Source: Flavobacterium lipolyticum
GTDB taxonomy: Bacteria > Bacteroidota > Bacteroidia > Flavobacteriales > Flavobacteriaceae
Assembly: GCF_020905335.1 (NCBI RefSeq)
Contig: NZ_JAJJMN010000001.1
Location: 3,596,001 to 3,660,000 of the forward strand
Direction: 5' to 3'
DNA: 64,000 bases
Shown here: piece by piece, positions 54,197 to 63,801 of the stretch
How positions within the stretch are numbered: position 1 is the first letter of the stretch
How the letters are laid out: each line of letters starts with the position of its first letter
Translations under genes and position numbers: made by a program
Notes under the pieces: generated by a model
What the model saw: the letters and a program-made list of their open reading frames with translations, nothing else
Databases searched by the model: none
What the model was told of the DNA's origin: nothing

Positions 54197-55487
54197 GTTC
54201 CTACGGAACTCTTGAACGTGTCGTATGATTTTTTCAACGGATCGAAATCCGTTGCTATAAATAGGTCGTTCCTTCGGAACTCTTGAACGTGTTGTATGAT
54301 TTTTTCAACGGATTGAAATCCATTGCTATAAATATGTCGTTCCTTCGGAACTCTTGAACGTGTTGTATGATTTTTTCAACGGATTGAAATCCGTTGCCAT
54401 AAATATGTTGTTCCTACGGGACTCTTGAACGTGTTGTATGATTTTTTCAACGGATCGAAATCCGTTGCTATAGATATGTCGTTCCTTCGGAACTCTTGAA
54501 CGTGTCGTATATTTTTTCAACGGATTGAAAACCATTGCTATAAATATGTCGTTCCTTCGGAACTCTTGAACGTGTTGTATGATTTTTTCAACGGATTGAA
54601 ATCCGTTGCCATAAATATGTTGTTCCTTCGGAACTCTTGAACGTGTTGTATGATTTTTTCAACGGATCGAAATCCATTGCTATAAATATGTCGTTCCTTC
54701 GGAACTCTTGAACGTGTTGTATGATTTTTTCAACGGATTGAAATCCGTTGCCATAAATATGTTGTTCCTACGGAACTCTTGAACGTGTTGTATGATTTTT
54801 TAAACGGATCGAAATCCGTTGCTATAAATATGTCGTTCCTTCGGAACTCTTGAACGTGTTGTATGATTTTTTCAACGGATTGAAATCCATTGCTATAAAT
54901 ATGCCGTTCCTTCGGAACTCTTGAACGTGTTGTGTGATTTTTTCAACGGATCGAAATCCATTGCTATAAATATGTCGTTCCTTCGGAACTCTTGAACGTG
55001 TTGTATGATTTTTTCAACGTATCGAAATCCGTTGCCATAAATATGTTGTTCCTTCGGAACTCTTGAACGTGTTGTATGATTTTTTCAACGGATCGAAATC
55101 CGTTGCTATAAATATGTCGTTCCTTCGGAACTCTTGAACGTGTTGTGTGATTTTTTCAACGGATTGAAAACCATTGCTATAGATATGTCGTTCCTTCGGA
55201 ACTCTTGAACGTGTCGTATGATTTTTTCAACGGATCGAAATCCGTTGCTATAGATATGTCGTTCCTACGGAACTCTTGAACGTGTCGTATGATTTTTTCA
55301 ACGGATTGAAATCCATTGCTATAAATATGCCGTTCCTTCGGAACTCTTGAACGTGTCGTGTATTTTTTCAACGGATTGAAAACCATTGCTATAAATATGT
55401 CGTTCCTTCGGAACTCTTGAACGTGTTGTATGATTTTTTCAACGGATCGAAATCCATTGCTGTAAATAGGTCGTTCCTTCGGAACTC
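54197..55487. repeat. Tandem array of a 71-bp unit with two hairpins, 19 copies
   Basis: The unit recurs about every 71 bp. Each has hairpin 1 (GTTCC-TTC-GGAAC; loop TAC in some) and, about 35 bp later, hairpin 2 (CAACGGAT-TGAA-ATCCGTTG, with mismatched variants such as CAACGGATTGAAATCCATTG), joined by TCTTGAACGTGTTGTATG and CTATAAATATG. Nineteen copies of hairpin 1 were counted. Because 71 is not a multiple of three and stops abound, it is not coding. Spacers are not unique, so it is not a CRISPR. Confidence 0.92.
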
Positions 55488-55543
55488 TTAAACACAACTC
55501 GCAACTCATAACCCATAATTCATAACTCATAACTTCCTACTTA

Positions 55544-56167
55544 TTATCCGTCTTTCAAAAGTAAATTCTGCTCCTTTCTTAACCTTTCAACTAATGAATT
55601 AAGATAGGTTTTTGTTTTTAGAGGAAGTAAATTCCAGGTTGAATCTTTTTTAAAACTTCTGCAATAATCCAGATCGCATTCTACGGCACGAATTGCATAT
55701 TTTTTGTTTTGATAGATCGTAATAATTTTAACGCGCCTTATCTCGTTGTATTCCGTTCTTGTACCGTAAACAATCACCGGATCGATAAGCCCGTCTCCAT
55801 CAAGGTCGGTAGTACTGCAGTATTTTGTCCAAAAAGAGATAGTAGTTTCTTTAGGATCACTGTCTTCTAGTAAATCATTAATCCTCCATTTTTCAAGAAA
55901 ACCGCCATGATCATTCAGCGTATAAATGGCCTGTATCTTCGTGTTTAAGGTGTCTTTTTTTGAAATCGTTTTTTGATTTTCGCAGAGAAGTAATTCATAC
56001 ACACCGCTTTTATCAGAACACTCGACTGCTTTGTAGATTGGAAATTCCGAAACACCATCAAGTTCTCTTTGAGCGATTTCTTTTTGGGTGAGTTTATGAC
56101 TTTCTGTTTTTTGTGCAAAACCAAATGTGGTATAAAAAAAGATGCAGAATAAAATAGAGCTTTTCAT
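55544..56167 (-). CDS. Secreted hypothetical protein with an acidic DxDxDG loop (207 aa)
   Basis: A 207-residue protein with signal peptide ending GFAQ (about residue 19). The middle has TTDLDGDGLIDPVIVYGTR, a calcium-loop-like acidic turn before a beta-strand, and CSDKSGVYELLLCENQK suggests a disulphide. Proteins with this DLDGDG-LxDPVIVY turn occur in Flavobacteriaceae, sometimes annotated as surface polysaccharide biosynthesis (M949_RS01915 family); I recall this but cannot verify it. A promoter lies at 56192-56225. Its end faces the 71-bp array. Confidence 0.75.
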   Translation of the reverse strand: MKSSILFCIFFYTTFGFAQKTESHKLTQKEIAQRELDGVSEFPIYKAVECSDKSGVYELLLCENQKTISKKDTLNTKIQAIYTLNDHGGFLEKWRINDLLEDSDPKETTISFWTKYCSTTDLDGDGLIDPVIVYGTRTEYNEIRRVKIITIYQNKKYAIRAVECDLDYCRSFKKDSTWNLLPLKTKTYLNSLVERLRKEQNLLLKDG

Positions 56168-56191
56168 AAATAGTGTGATGTTTTATAGAAC

Positions 56192-56225
56192 CAAAGATAT
56201 TTAAAAGCTTTTGAGATCAGATCAA
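56192..56225 (-). promoter_or_regulatory. Promoter of the 207-aa secreted protein gene
   Basis: On the minus strand TATCTTTG (56199-56192) and TTG (56225-56223) are 23 bp apart, matching the flavobacterial consensus. Confidence 0.7.
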
Positions 56226-56327
56226 TTTATATTTTTTAAAAAGCATATTTTGTTGTATTTTTCGAATCTGAAAGTATTGGTAAATCGATTTAGTAGAGTG
56301 CCAAATGCTGTTTTTAAGTAAAAAGTA

Positions 56328-58670
56328 ATGATTAAAAGAAAACTAATGAATAGAATAAATTGTAAAAATTTTGTTTTTGGATTATCCTTTTTAATATTCG
56401 GTTATACCGCTAATGCTCAGAAAAAAACAATTGAGAAACGAGATTTGATTCAGTATGTTGATCCTATGATTGGTACCGCCAAAATGGGCCATACCTATCC
56501 GGGAGCAACAGTTCCGTTTGGAAGTGTACAGCTAAGTCCTGAAACCGATACAATTGCCTACAGTACAAATGGAAAATACAATGGAGAGGTTTACAAGTAT
56601 TGTGCCGGATATCAATACGAAGATAAAACGATTGTAGGTTTTAGTCATACGCATTTTAGCGGAACTGGACATTCTGATTTGGGCGACTTTTTAATTATGC
56701 CTACAACCGGAAAGCTACAGCTAAATCCCGGTGTTGCTTCAAAACCATTGTCCGGTTATCGATCGGCATTTTCTCATACTACCGAAAAAGCAGAGCCCGC
56801 TTACTACAGTGTACTTTTGGAAGATCATAAGATCAAAGCCGAACTTACGGCGACAACCCGCGTAGGAATGCATCAATATACCTTTCCAAAATCCGAGGAT
56901 GCACATATCATTTTAGATTTGACTTCGGGAATTTACAATTACGATAAAAAGAATGTATGGACTTTTGTTCGGGTAGAAAACGATACTTTGATTACCGGAT
57001 ATCGTCAGACCAACGGCTGGGCACGAACCAGAACCGTATATTTTGCGATGAGTTTTAGTAAACCTATTAAAAATTACGGACAGGCTCCAGTGGAGAAAAG
57101 TGTGTACAGAGGCTTTTGGGGAAGATTTGATCAAACCAAAAACTTTCCTGAAATGGCGGGTCAGAATTTAAAATTGTTCTTTGATTTTGACACGGAAGAA
57201 GGAGAGAAAATTAAAATCAAAATGGCTCTGTCTCCTGTGAGTTCTGCCGGGGCAGTTGAGAACATGAAAAAAGAAGTTCCGGGTTGGGATTTCGAAAAAG
57301 TAAAAAAACAAAGCCAGGAAGTCTGGAATAACGAGTTGAACAAAATTCAGGTAGAAACCCTTCAGAAAGAAGATTTAGTGAATTTTTATACTGCCATGTA
57401 CCATGCCTTTTTAGGCCCTACAGAATACATCGATTTAGACGGGAACTACAAAGGTTTGGATATGAACGTACATAAAGCCGAAAACTTTAAAAATTATACC
57501 AGTTACTCCTTATGGGATACTTATCGCGCTTTGCATCCATTATTCAATATAGTACAGCCTTCCCGAAATTCGGATATGATCAGTTCTATGTTGGCGCACT
57601 CCGATCAGAGTGTGCACAAGATGCTGCCAATTTGGTCGCATTATGCCAATGAAAACTGGTGCATGATCGGGTATCATTCCGTTTCTGTAATTGCCGATGC
57701 CATTGTAAAAGGCAATATCAATTTCGATCCTGAAAAAGCACTTGAAGCTTGTGTGAAAACAGCAAAAGTGTCTTATTATGACGGATTGGAATATTATATG
57801 ACAAAAGGTTATGTTCCGGAAGATAAAAATGGTGCTTCGGTTTCAAAAACACTCGAATATGCTTATGATGACTGGGCGATTGCACAGGCTGCAAAGAAAT
57901 TAGGTAAAACGGAAATCTATAATGAATTTATCTCAAGATCTAAAAATTATAAAAACGTTTACGATGCGCAAACGGGGTTCATGCGTCCGAAGTTAAACGA
58001 CGGAACTTTCAAGAAAGAATTTGATCCGTTAGATACACATGGTCAGGGGTTCATTGAAGGAAATTCTTGGAACTACAGTTTGTATGTTCCGCAGGATCCT
58101 GCTGATATGATTCAAATGATGGGAGGAAATGAAAAATTTAAAGTTCGATTGGATTCCTTATTCAACATGCATTTGCCGGATAAATATTTTGAAAACACGG
58201 AAGACATCACCAGAGATGGAATCATTGGGAATTATGTTCATGGAAACGAACCTTCACACCATGTCGTTTATTTATACAACTGGACCAATTCACCGTGGAA
58301 AGCTCAGGACAAAATTAGAATGATCCTGAAAAAAATGTACCGAAACGGAGCTGACGGTTTAGGAGGAAATGATGATTTTGGACAAATGAGTGCCTGGTAT
58401 ATTTTTAGCAGTTTAGGTTTTTACCCTGTAGCACCGGGTTCTGACGAATATGCATTAGGAAGCCCGTTAGTGAAAAAGGCTACTTTTAATTTGGAAAGCG
58501 GAAAGAAATTCGAAGTAGAAACCATCAATCAATCCGATAAAAATGTGTTTGTGAGCAAGGTAATTTTGAATGGAAAACAATTAGATAAGCCTTTTCTGAA
58601 ACATGCTGATGTGGTAAACGGAGGCAAGATCACATTTTATATGAGCGCTAAACCGAATAAGAGTTATTAG
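56328..58670 (+). CDS. GH92 family glycosyl hydrolase (alpha-mannosidase)
   Basis: A 780-residue secreted exo-alpha-mannosidase of family 92, which acts on N-glycan or yeast mannan ends and needs calcium. A signal peptide ends NAQK. The N-terminal beta-domain opens VDPMIGTAKMGHTYPGATVP and FSHTHFSGTGHSDLGDF. The catalytic (alpha/alpha)6 barrel has YTSYSLWDTYRALHPLF, the catalytic-loop EGNSWNYSLYVPQD and GGNDDFGQMSAWYIFSSLG. The start may also be the ATG at 56346. No susC/susD pair is adjacent. Confidence 0.95.
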   Translation: MIKRKLMNRINCKNFVFGLSFLIFGYTANAQKKTIEKRDLIQYVDPMIGTAKMGHTYPGATVPFGSVQLSPETDTIAYSTNGKYNGEVYKYCAGYQYEDKTIVGFSHTHFSGTGHSDLGDFLIMPTTGKLQLNPGVASKPLSGYRSAFSHTTEKAEPAYYSVLLEDHKIKAELTATTRVGMHQYTFPKSEDAHIILDLTSGIYNYDKKNVWTFVRVENDTLITGYRQTNGWARTRTVYFAMSFSKPIKNYGQAPVEKSVYRGFWGRFDQTKNFPEMAGQNLKLFFDFDTEEGEKIKIKMALSPVSSAGAVENMKKEVPGWDFEKVKKQSQEVWNNELNKIQVETLQKEDLVNFYTAMYHAFLGPTEYIDLDGNYKGLDMNVHKAENFKNYTSYSLWDTYRALHPLFNIVQPSRNSDMISSMLAHSDQSVHKMLPIWSHYANENWCMIGYHSVSVIADAIVKGNINFDPEKALEACVKTAKVSYYDGLEYYMTKGYVPEDKNGASVSKTLEYAYDDWAIAQAAKKLGKTEIYNEFISRSKNYKNVYDAQTGFMRPKLNDGTFKKEFDPLDTHGQGFIEGNSWNYSLYVPQDPADMIQMMGGNEKFKVRLDSLFNMHLPDKYFENTEDITRDGIIGNYVHGNEPSHHVVYLYNWTNSPWKAQDKIRMILKKMYRNGADGLGGNDDFGQMSAWYIFSSLGFYPVAPGSDEYALGSPLVKKATFNLESGKKFEVETINQSDKNVFVSKVILNGKQLDKPFLKHADVVNGGKITFYMSAKPNKSY

Positions 58671-58695
58671 TTATTAGTTATGAGTTGTATTGATT

Positions 58696-58755
58696 AACAT
58701 TGTCTGGCTGAGCGAAGTCGAAGCCAACATCGTCTGGCTGAGCGAAGTCGCAGCC
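58696..58755. repeat. Two tandem 30-bp repeats
   Basis: Copies at 58696-58725 and 58726-58755 share GTCTGGCTGAGCGAAGTCG and differ at two positions. The GGCTGAGCGAAGTCGAAGCC core is a repeat family I recall in flavobacterial genomes. Confidence 0.8.
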
Positions 58756-58872
58756 TGACGTCCAAAAAAAAGAACTTAAAAAAGTGTAAGGTTTAAATTT
58801 GAGAAAATTTGTGTAATTAATAGCGAAACAACAAAAAACTTCCCGAAATTTGCACTTTAAATAAAAGTAAAC

Positions 58873-59319
58873 ATGAAGATAAATCTAAAATCAGGAATTG
58901 AAAAATTGCTTTTCGGAATGAAGCAGAACGATGTTACAGCTGCTTTAGGAAAGCCTGATAAAAATTATAAAGATGAAGATGACAATGTGATTTTTGTATA
59001 CAATGCACAAAAGATCAGATTGACGTTTTATCAGGAAGAAGACTTGAAATTAGGTTATTTAGTAGCTTCAAGCAGCGATTTGGAAGTTTTTGGATTCAAA
59101 TTAATCGGAAGAAAAATTGCTGATGTAAAGAAAGATTTAGCAACAAAAGGAATTACAAAATACAATCAGGAAACTTTTGATACTTTCGAGAATTACTTTA
59201 ATGAAGACAACTGGTTCATCCTTCAAACAGAATTTGACGAAGTAGTGAAGTTTGAAGTCGGTGCGATCATTAACGATAAAGACGAATTTGACTGGAAATT
59301 TCCAGTAAAGAAGAAGTAA
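58873..59319 (+). CDS. Conserved hypothetical protein (148 aa)
   Basis: A 148-residue soluble protein. It opens KSGIEKLLFGMKQNDVTAAL, then a beta-rich part (VIFVYNAQKIRLTFYQEE, LGYLVASSSDLEVFG) and a second similar unit (GRKIADVKKDLATKG, NWFILQTEFDEVVKFE). The start resembles small SmpA/BamE-like folds that begin I-x-x-G-M-x-x-x-x-V, here twice. No signal peptide. Could be an immunity or housekeeping protein; no function is assigned. Confidence 0.75.
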   Translation: MKINLKSGIEKLLFGMKQNDVTAALGKPDKNYKDEDDNVIFVYNAQKIRLTFYQEEDLKLGYLVASSSDLEVFGFKLIGRKIADVKKDLATKGITKYNQETFDTFENYFNEDNWFILQTEFDEVVKFEVGAIINDKDEFDWKFPVKKK

Positions 59320-59408
59320 TTAAAAAGATTTATAACCTAAAGGGCAAACAGGTGTCACACTGAGCGATGTTACCGTTTTAGTCTGTTAGATCAAATAATA
59401 ATTATAAA

Positions 59409-59440
59409 AAAAACCGACAATCTCTTGTCGGTTTTTTTTG
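59409..59440. terminator. Bidirectional terminator
   Basis: A 12-bp stem pairs 59409-59420 with 59425-59436 around TCTC and is bounded by A and T runs. It serves the 148-aa gene and the M61 gene. Confidence 0.9.
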
Positions 59441-59458
59441 TGTTTGAGTCGAAAAGAA

Positions 59459-61318
59459 CTATCCTTTCAACCATGCATTTTTTAGTTTTTCTTTGGAAGC
59501 GTCTGTTGCTTTAAAAGTCTCTTTTTCTTCAAACGGAATTTTTACAGTTCCTTTGATCGTTTGCTCAACACCGGCACGTTTTATTTTTATCGTAATTGGA
59601 TCATTTTCCTTCCAGTTATCACTTTCACCAATCAAATCATAAATGTTGTCGAAATTGTATGCTTTATCGTTTACGGTAAGAATGATATCGCCTCCTTTAA
59701 GATTTAAATTAGTAAAAAACACATTCAAGTCGATATTAGAACGAACATTGATGGCTTTGGTAGCTTTGTCAACTCCAATATAAGGTGCTTGACCTTTAAT
59801 GAAAACTGGTGCCGGAGCTTTTTCAGAAGCTTTGGCCACGCCAACTTTTGCTAAATAAAAGTCATATGGAATAGGAGTGGTTCCTGCCACATATTTGTTT
59901 AAGAATTCACCAACCTCAGGATAAGTCAATTCAGTTACTTTAGCAAAAAGTTCGTTGTCGTTAAATGGTTTTTCAATACCATATTCATTCGATAATTTGT
60001 GCATTAAATCCAGAATTCCTCTTTCTCCATTGCTTTTTTCTCTGATGATGATGTCAATACACATTCCAATTAAAGCTCCTTTTTGATATACATTTAAGTA
60101 TTGATCTTTATATGGCTGATCCAGTACATTTTTACTCATTACGGTAAATGACATGGTATCGTTTAAGCCTTTTGCGTGTTCGATTTTATCAGCAATACGG
60201 GTGTAAAATTCAGATTCGTTAATTAGGCCCTGATTGATTTGGAACAGGTTAGCAAAATATTCTGTTACTCCTTCGTACATCCATAAATGCTCCGACATTT
60301 TTGGGGCATTGTAATCAAAAAACTGAATTTCTTTAGAGTGAATAGTTAACGGAGTTACGATGTGAAAAAATTCATGCGAAACTACATCTTTCATTGATTC
60401 TACCAGTTTTTCTTTAGGCATAGATTCCGGTAAAACAACTGTTGTAGCGGTTGGATGTTCCAATGCTCCAAAACCGTGGGCATCATCCTTAGCCATACTT
60501 GAGAGATACAAAAGAACAGTATACTTTTTGTTAGCATTTACTTTGCCTAAAAAGTTTTTCTGCGCTGTCATCATCGTCTTCATTTCAGGAGTGATGCTTT
60601 CGGCTGTAAACTTTCCGGTTGGAGAATAAACGGCGATTAAAATATCCATTCCATTTACGTTGAAAGTCGTATAATCAGGTTTAGAGTACATGATCGGATT
60701 TTCGACTAAAACAGCATAGCGGGAAGTGGTAAAAACGTCACTTGTTTTGCTTGCATCTTCGTCTGTCATTGAAGTGGCTCCCCAAAGTGTTTCAGGATGT
60801 GTTACTGTAACTTTATACGGAATTTCTAGTTTATCCTGAAAGTAACCTACAAAACCGTGTGTGTTAACTAAGAAATTAACGCCCGCATTGATATTTGTTC
60901 CGGCAGGAGAAAATACGTCATCATTTCCAAATCCCGTTCCTTTTTCAGTATCAAAAGTATCTCCTACCCAATAGGTTACTTTTTTTAATTTTTTTGCATC
61001 TGAAATAGACCAGGAGTTGTCATCAATTCTTTTTACCGTTAATTCATTTCCTTTGGCATCAAAGGCTTTAAAATCACCTGAAAATTTACCGTAATTATCT
61101 GTAGAATAAGTTCCCGGAACCGTTTTTGGGATGCTGTAAATTACTTCGTCAGTTTTTATTTGCGGAGGGGTTACCGTTACCAGAACTTTGTCGTCTTTTA
61201 CATCAACAAGATTAATGTTTACGTCTACAACATTGTTTTTTGCGGTACTGGAGGAACTCCCGGTTTTACAGCTCCAAAGTGTAACTGCCAGAGCTAGGGT
61301 GTAAAGTATTTTTTTCAT
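59459..61318 (-). CDS. M61 family metallopeptidase (glycyl aminopeptidase type)
   Basis: A 619-residue lipoprotein with Cys17 after LWS. The N-terminal M61_N domain (about 30-190) is beta-rich. The catalytic domain has the zinc motif HEFFH (near 314-318) and the distal Glu in WMYEGVTEYFAN. A C-terminal PDZ-like domain (about 510-600; VRSNIDLNVFFTNLNLKGGDIIL) may select substrate. The family removes N-terminal Gly or Ala residues. It lies in the periplasm or on the outer membrane. It converges on the 148-aa gene. Confidence 0.94.
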   Translation of the reverse strand: MKKILYTLALAVTLWSCKTGSSSSTAKNNVVDVNINLVDVKDDKVLVTVTPPQIKTDEVIYSIPKTVPGTYSTDNYGKFSGDFKAFDAKGNELTVKRIDDNSWSISDAKKLKKVTYWVGDTFDTEKGTGFGNDDVFSPAGTNINAGVNFLVNTHGFVGYFQDKLEIPYKVTVTHPETLWGATSMTDEDASKTSDVFTTSRYAVLVENPIMYSKPDYTTFNVNGMDILIAVYSPTGKFTAESITPEMKTMMTAQKNFLGKVNANKKYTVLLYLSSMAKDDAHGFGALEHPTATTVVLPESMPKEKLVESMKDVVSHEFFHIVTPLTIHSKEIQFFDYNAPKMSEHLWMYEGVTEYFANLFQINQGLINESEFYTRIADKIEHAKGLNDTMSFTVMSKNVLDQPYKDQYLNVYQKGALIGMCIDIIIREKSNGERGILDLMHKLSNEYGIEKPFNDNELFAKVTELTYPEVGEFLNKYVAGTTPIPYDFYLAKVGVAKASEKAPAPVFIKGQAPYIGVDKATKAINVRSNIDLNVFFTNLNLKGGDIILTVNDKAYNFDNIYDLIGESDNWKENDPITIKIKRAGVEQTIKGTVKIPFEEKETFKATDASKEKLKNAWLKG

Positions 61319-61385
61319 TTCTTCATATTTGGTTATTGCTATTTGACTCGCAAAAGGTAAAAAAGTTACATTTCGGTTAAAAATA

Positions 61386-61413
61386 AAAAAAAAACTCCTG
61401 GATTTCAGGAGTT
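61386..61413 (-). terminator. Terminator of the DUF2805 gene
   Basis: AACTCCTG (61393-61400) pairs with CAGGAGTT (61406-61413), and the ten-A run before it becomes a T-run for leftward transcripts. Confidence 0.8.
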
Positions 61414-61418
61414 CTATC

Positions 61419-61700
61419 TTAATCTAGTTTGTTTTTTATATAATATTTGCCATCCAAATCTTCGTCAAAATCATCTATTTTAACTGGCTTTGGTTTTGGT
61501 TTATTTGCAATGGCCTTTTTTTTCCACATCTCAAATTTCTCAAGGGGCATTTTCTTCTTCATGATTTCCAGAATTTCTTTTTCTGCCAATCCAAATTCCT
61601 TTTTTATGATTTCAAATGGATTTTTTTCTTCTAAGGCTAACGAAACAATTTTTTCAGTTTGTTCCCAATTCAATTCTTTGCGGTTACTCTTTTTCATCAC
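61419..61700 (-). CDS. DUF2805/TIGR03643 family small protein
   Basis: A 93-residue basic protein. It opens KELNWEQTEKIVSLALEEKN and PFEIIKKEFGLAEKEILEIMKK, a helix-turn-helix like arrangement, then LEKFEMWKKKAIANKPKPKP. This matches the TIGR03643/DUF2805 family of unknown function. A DNA-binding role is suggested by the fold only. The first two codons are both ATG, so the start may be 61697. Confidence 0.85.
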   Translation of the reverse strand: MMKKSNRKELNWEQTEKIVSLALEEKNPFEIIKKEFGLAEKEILEIMKKKMPLEKFEMWKKKAIANKPKPKPVKIDDFDEDLDGKYYIKNKLD

Positions 61701-61817
61701 GTGAAAATTAATTCAAAATAGAGGTTAATGATTAATAGATTGATTTTCAATTTAAGTATCAATATTAATAAAAAAAATAATTAGTTGGTTCGATGAATGC
61801 TGTTTTTTTTAATGATT

Positions 61818-62645
61818 TTAACTGTTTTTTGCTGATCTCGATTTTTGAAACGGTATTTTTAATAGATTTTTCAAATTGTTGTTTTCTTCAACAGCCATGT
61901 GGGTATCTACGCCATAGATTATTTTGTCTTTGGGTAAAGTGGTGAAAGTACCAAACAGACGATCCCAAACCGAAAAAATGTTGCCATAATTACTGTCTGT
62001 ATACGGCAGAACGTAATGATGATGTACTTTGTGCATATTGGGAGAAACGATAAAATAACTCAGTAAAGTGTCTAGTTTTTGAGGCAATGATATATTGGCA
62101 TGAGTAAACTGCGTAGAAATAACAGACAAGGTTTGGTATAGAAAAACCATCCACATTGGGCTTCCGATGATTAAAACCCCAAGGGTTGTAAAGATAAATC
62201 GGATGATGCTTTCGCCGGGGTGATGCCGATTTGCAGATGTAGTGTCAATCCAGGTATCGGTGTGATGTACAAGATGAAAACGCCATAAAAATTTGAACCT
62301 GTGCTGTACATAATGAGGAGTATACGCACCAATTAAATCCAACAAGAGCAAACCGATGATGGTGTAAAGCCAAAGTGGTAAAGCAGGTAACCATTGCAGC
62401 AGTCCAAAGTGGTTTTCAACGGTCCAGTTTGCAGTTTTAATTAAAATAAAAGCCAAAACAAAATTGACAATTATGGTAGTGAAAGTCAGGAAAAAATTGA
62501 TTCCGGCATGCTGCCATTTTCGATAGTGCATCTGGAAAAGAGGAAAGGTATTTTCGATCATCCAAAAAAAGGTAATTCCTCCAACCAGAATTAAGCTTCT
62601 GTGTGAAGACGGAATTGTACTGAAATAGGCAATAATATCATTCAT
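61818..62645 (-). CDS. Sterol desaturase / fatty acid hydroxylase family protein
   Basis: A 275-residue membrane di-iron oxygenase with about four to five helices. The histidine boxes are HRFKFLWRFHLVHHTD, TSANRHHPGE, and HKVHHHYVLPYTDSNYG with WDRLFGTF, as in the family that hydroxylates or desaturates lipids, carotenoids or sterol-like compounds. The substrate in a flavobacterium is unknown; fatty acid or carotenoid modification is plausible. Monocistronic. Confidence 0.92.
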   Translation of the reverse strand: MNDIIAYFSTIPSSHRSLILVGGITFFWMIENTFPLFQMHYRKWQHAGINFFLTFTTIIVNFVLAFILIKTANWTVENHFGLLQWLPALPLWLYTIIGLLLLDLIGAYTPHYVQHRFKFLWRFHLVHHTDTWIDTTSANRHHPGESIIRFIFTTLGVLIIGSPMWMVFLYQTLSVISTQFTHANISLPQKLDTLLSYFIVSPNMHKVHHHYVLPYTDSNYGNIFSVWDRLFGTFTTLPKDKIIYGVDTHMAVEENNNLKNLLKIPFQKSRSAKNS

Positions 62646-62790
62646 AAGGTTGTATTAGAGTGATACAAAATAAGGGGGATTCAGATTGTTGAAGCATACG
62701 AATAAATGTAAGTTCTTCCGAAAAAAGAAAAGAGAAAACCGAATAGAAGTATATTTGATTTTCTCTTTTATGATAGTTATAAGCAAAGAT

Positions 62791-63033
62791 TTATGCTTTC
62801 TTGATTAAGCTGATAATGAACAGTAAGATCCAGGCTCCTCCAACAGCAATTATAATTTGCCAAAGAAGTCCGCCACCACCGATACCTAATTTACCGGCAA
62901 TCCAGCCGCCAATAATACCGCCAACAATTCCTACGACGATATTACCCAATAATCCAAAACCTGCACCTTTCCAGATCTGACCTGCAAGCCATCCTGATAT
63001 GGCACCAATAAGTAAAAAATATAAAAATTCCAT
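62791..63033 (-). CDS. GlsB/YeaQ/YmgE family stress-response membrane protein
   Basis: An 80-residue protein with three short membrane segments full of glycine: FLLIGAISGWLAGQIWKG, LGNIVVGIVGGIIGGWIAG and IIIAVGGAWILLFIISLI. This is the transglycosylase-associated/YeaQ family. In many bacteria it is stress-induced in the inner membrane. It lies 31 bp after the aquaporin gene, so the two are probably co-transcribed. Confidence 0.93.
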   Translation of the reverse strand: MEFLYFLLIGAISGWLAGQIWKGAGFGLLGNIVVGIVGGIIGGWIAGKLGIGGGGLLWQIIIAVGGAWILLFIISLIKKA

Positions 63034-63064
63034 ATGATAATTTTTTGAGGTTAAAGAGAGTTGA

Positions 63065-63772
63065 TTAAGCTTCGGCGTGATTTTGCAGTAAGGTTTTATA
63101 TATGAAACCTGCTACAATAGCACCCAAAATTGGAGCTGCCCAAAACAGCCAGACTTGAGAAAGCGGCTCTCCACCAACAAAAATGGCCTGAGATAATGAT
63201 CTTGCGGGATTTACAGAAGTGTTGGTAATTGGAATACTGATTAGGTGTATTAAGGTTAGAGCAAAACCAATTGCAACACCCGCAAATCTTCCGTTGGCAA
63301 ATTTATCTGTAGCTCCTAAAATTACTAATAAGAAAAACAATGTTAGTACAAACTCAGCGATAAAAGCAGATTGCAAGGAATATCCGTCAGGGGAGAAGGC
63401 TCCAAAACCATTAGAAGCAAAAGCTCCCGCTTTGGTATTATCAATGGCAAAACCTGCTTTTCCTGATGCAATGGTGAATAAAGTTCCTGCGGCTGCAAGA
63501 GCACCAACGCATTGTGCAACTATGTAAGGAATTAAGTCTTTTGCAGGAAATCTGCCGCCTGCCCATAAACCAAATGAAACAGCCGGATTAAAGTGGCCTC
63601 CTGAAATATGTCCTACGGCATAAGCCATTGTAAGTACGGTTAAACCAAAAGCCAGTGCAACACCTGCAAATCCGATTCCTAAGTCGGGAATTCCGGCTGC
63701 GAAAATTGCGCTTCCGCAACCTCCAAAAACCAGCCAAAAAGTTCCAAAAAACTCTGCAAATAATTTTTTCAT
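63065..63772 (-). CDS. aqpZ: Aquaporin Z
   Basis: A 235-residue water channel with six helices and two NPA loops: [11 protein letters not shown] (Asn62-Pro-Ala) and [12 protein letters not shown] (near 185). The first helix begins [20 protein letters not shown] as in AqpZ, and the length matches. It acts in the inner membrane for rapid water flow. It lies upstream of the YeaQ-type gene, which suggests an osmotic or envelope-stress pairing. Confidence 0.95.
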   Translation of the reverse strand: MKKLFAEFFGTFWLVFGGCGSAIFAAGIPDLGIGFAGVALAFGLTVLTMAYAVGHISGGHFNPAVSFGLWAGGRFPAKDLIPYIVAQCVGALAAAGTLFTIASGKAGFAIDNTKAGAFASNGFGAFSPDGYSLQSAFIAEFVLTLFFLLVILGATDKFANGRFAGVAIGFALTLIHLISIPITNTSVNPARSLSQAIFVGGEPLSQVWLFWAAPILGAIVAGFIYKTLLQNHAEA

Positions 63773-63801
63773 AATAAATAGTTTTAATTAATAGTTGATT
63801 G

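Noticed and set aside
54197..55487. CRISPR array
   Set aside because: The whole 71-bp unit repeats with no unique spacers, and there are no cas genes.
54049..55530. Frames of 60-117 codons across the 71-bp array
   Set aside because: They are by-products of the repeat. The 71-bp period shifts frame each unit, and the translated words repeat in all frames.
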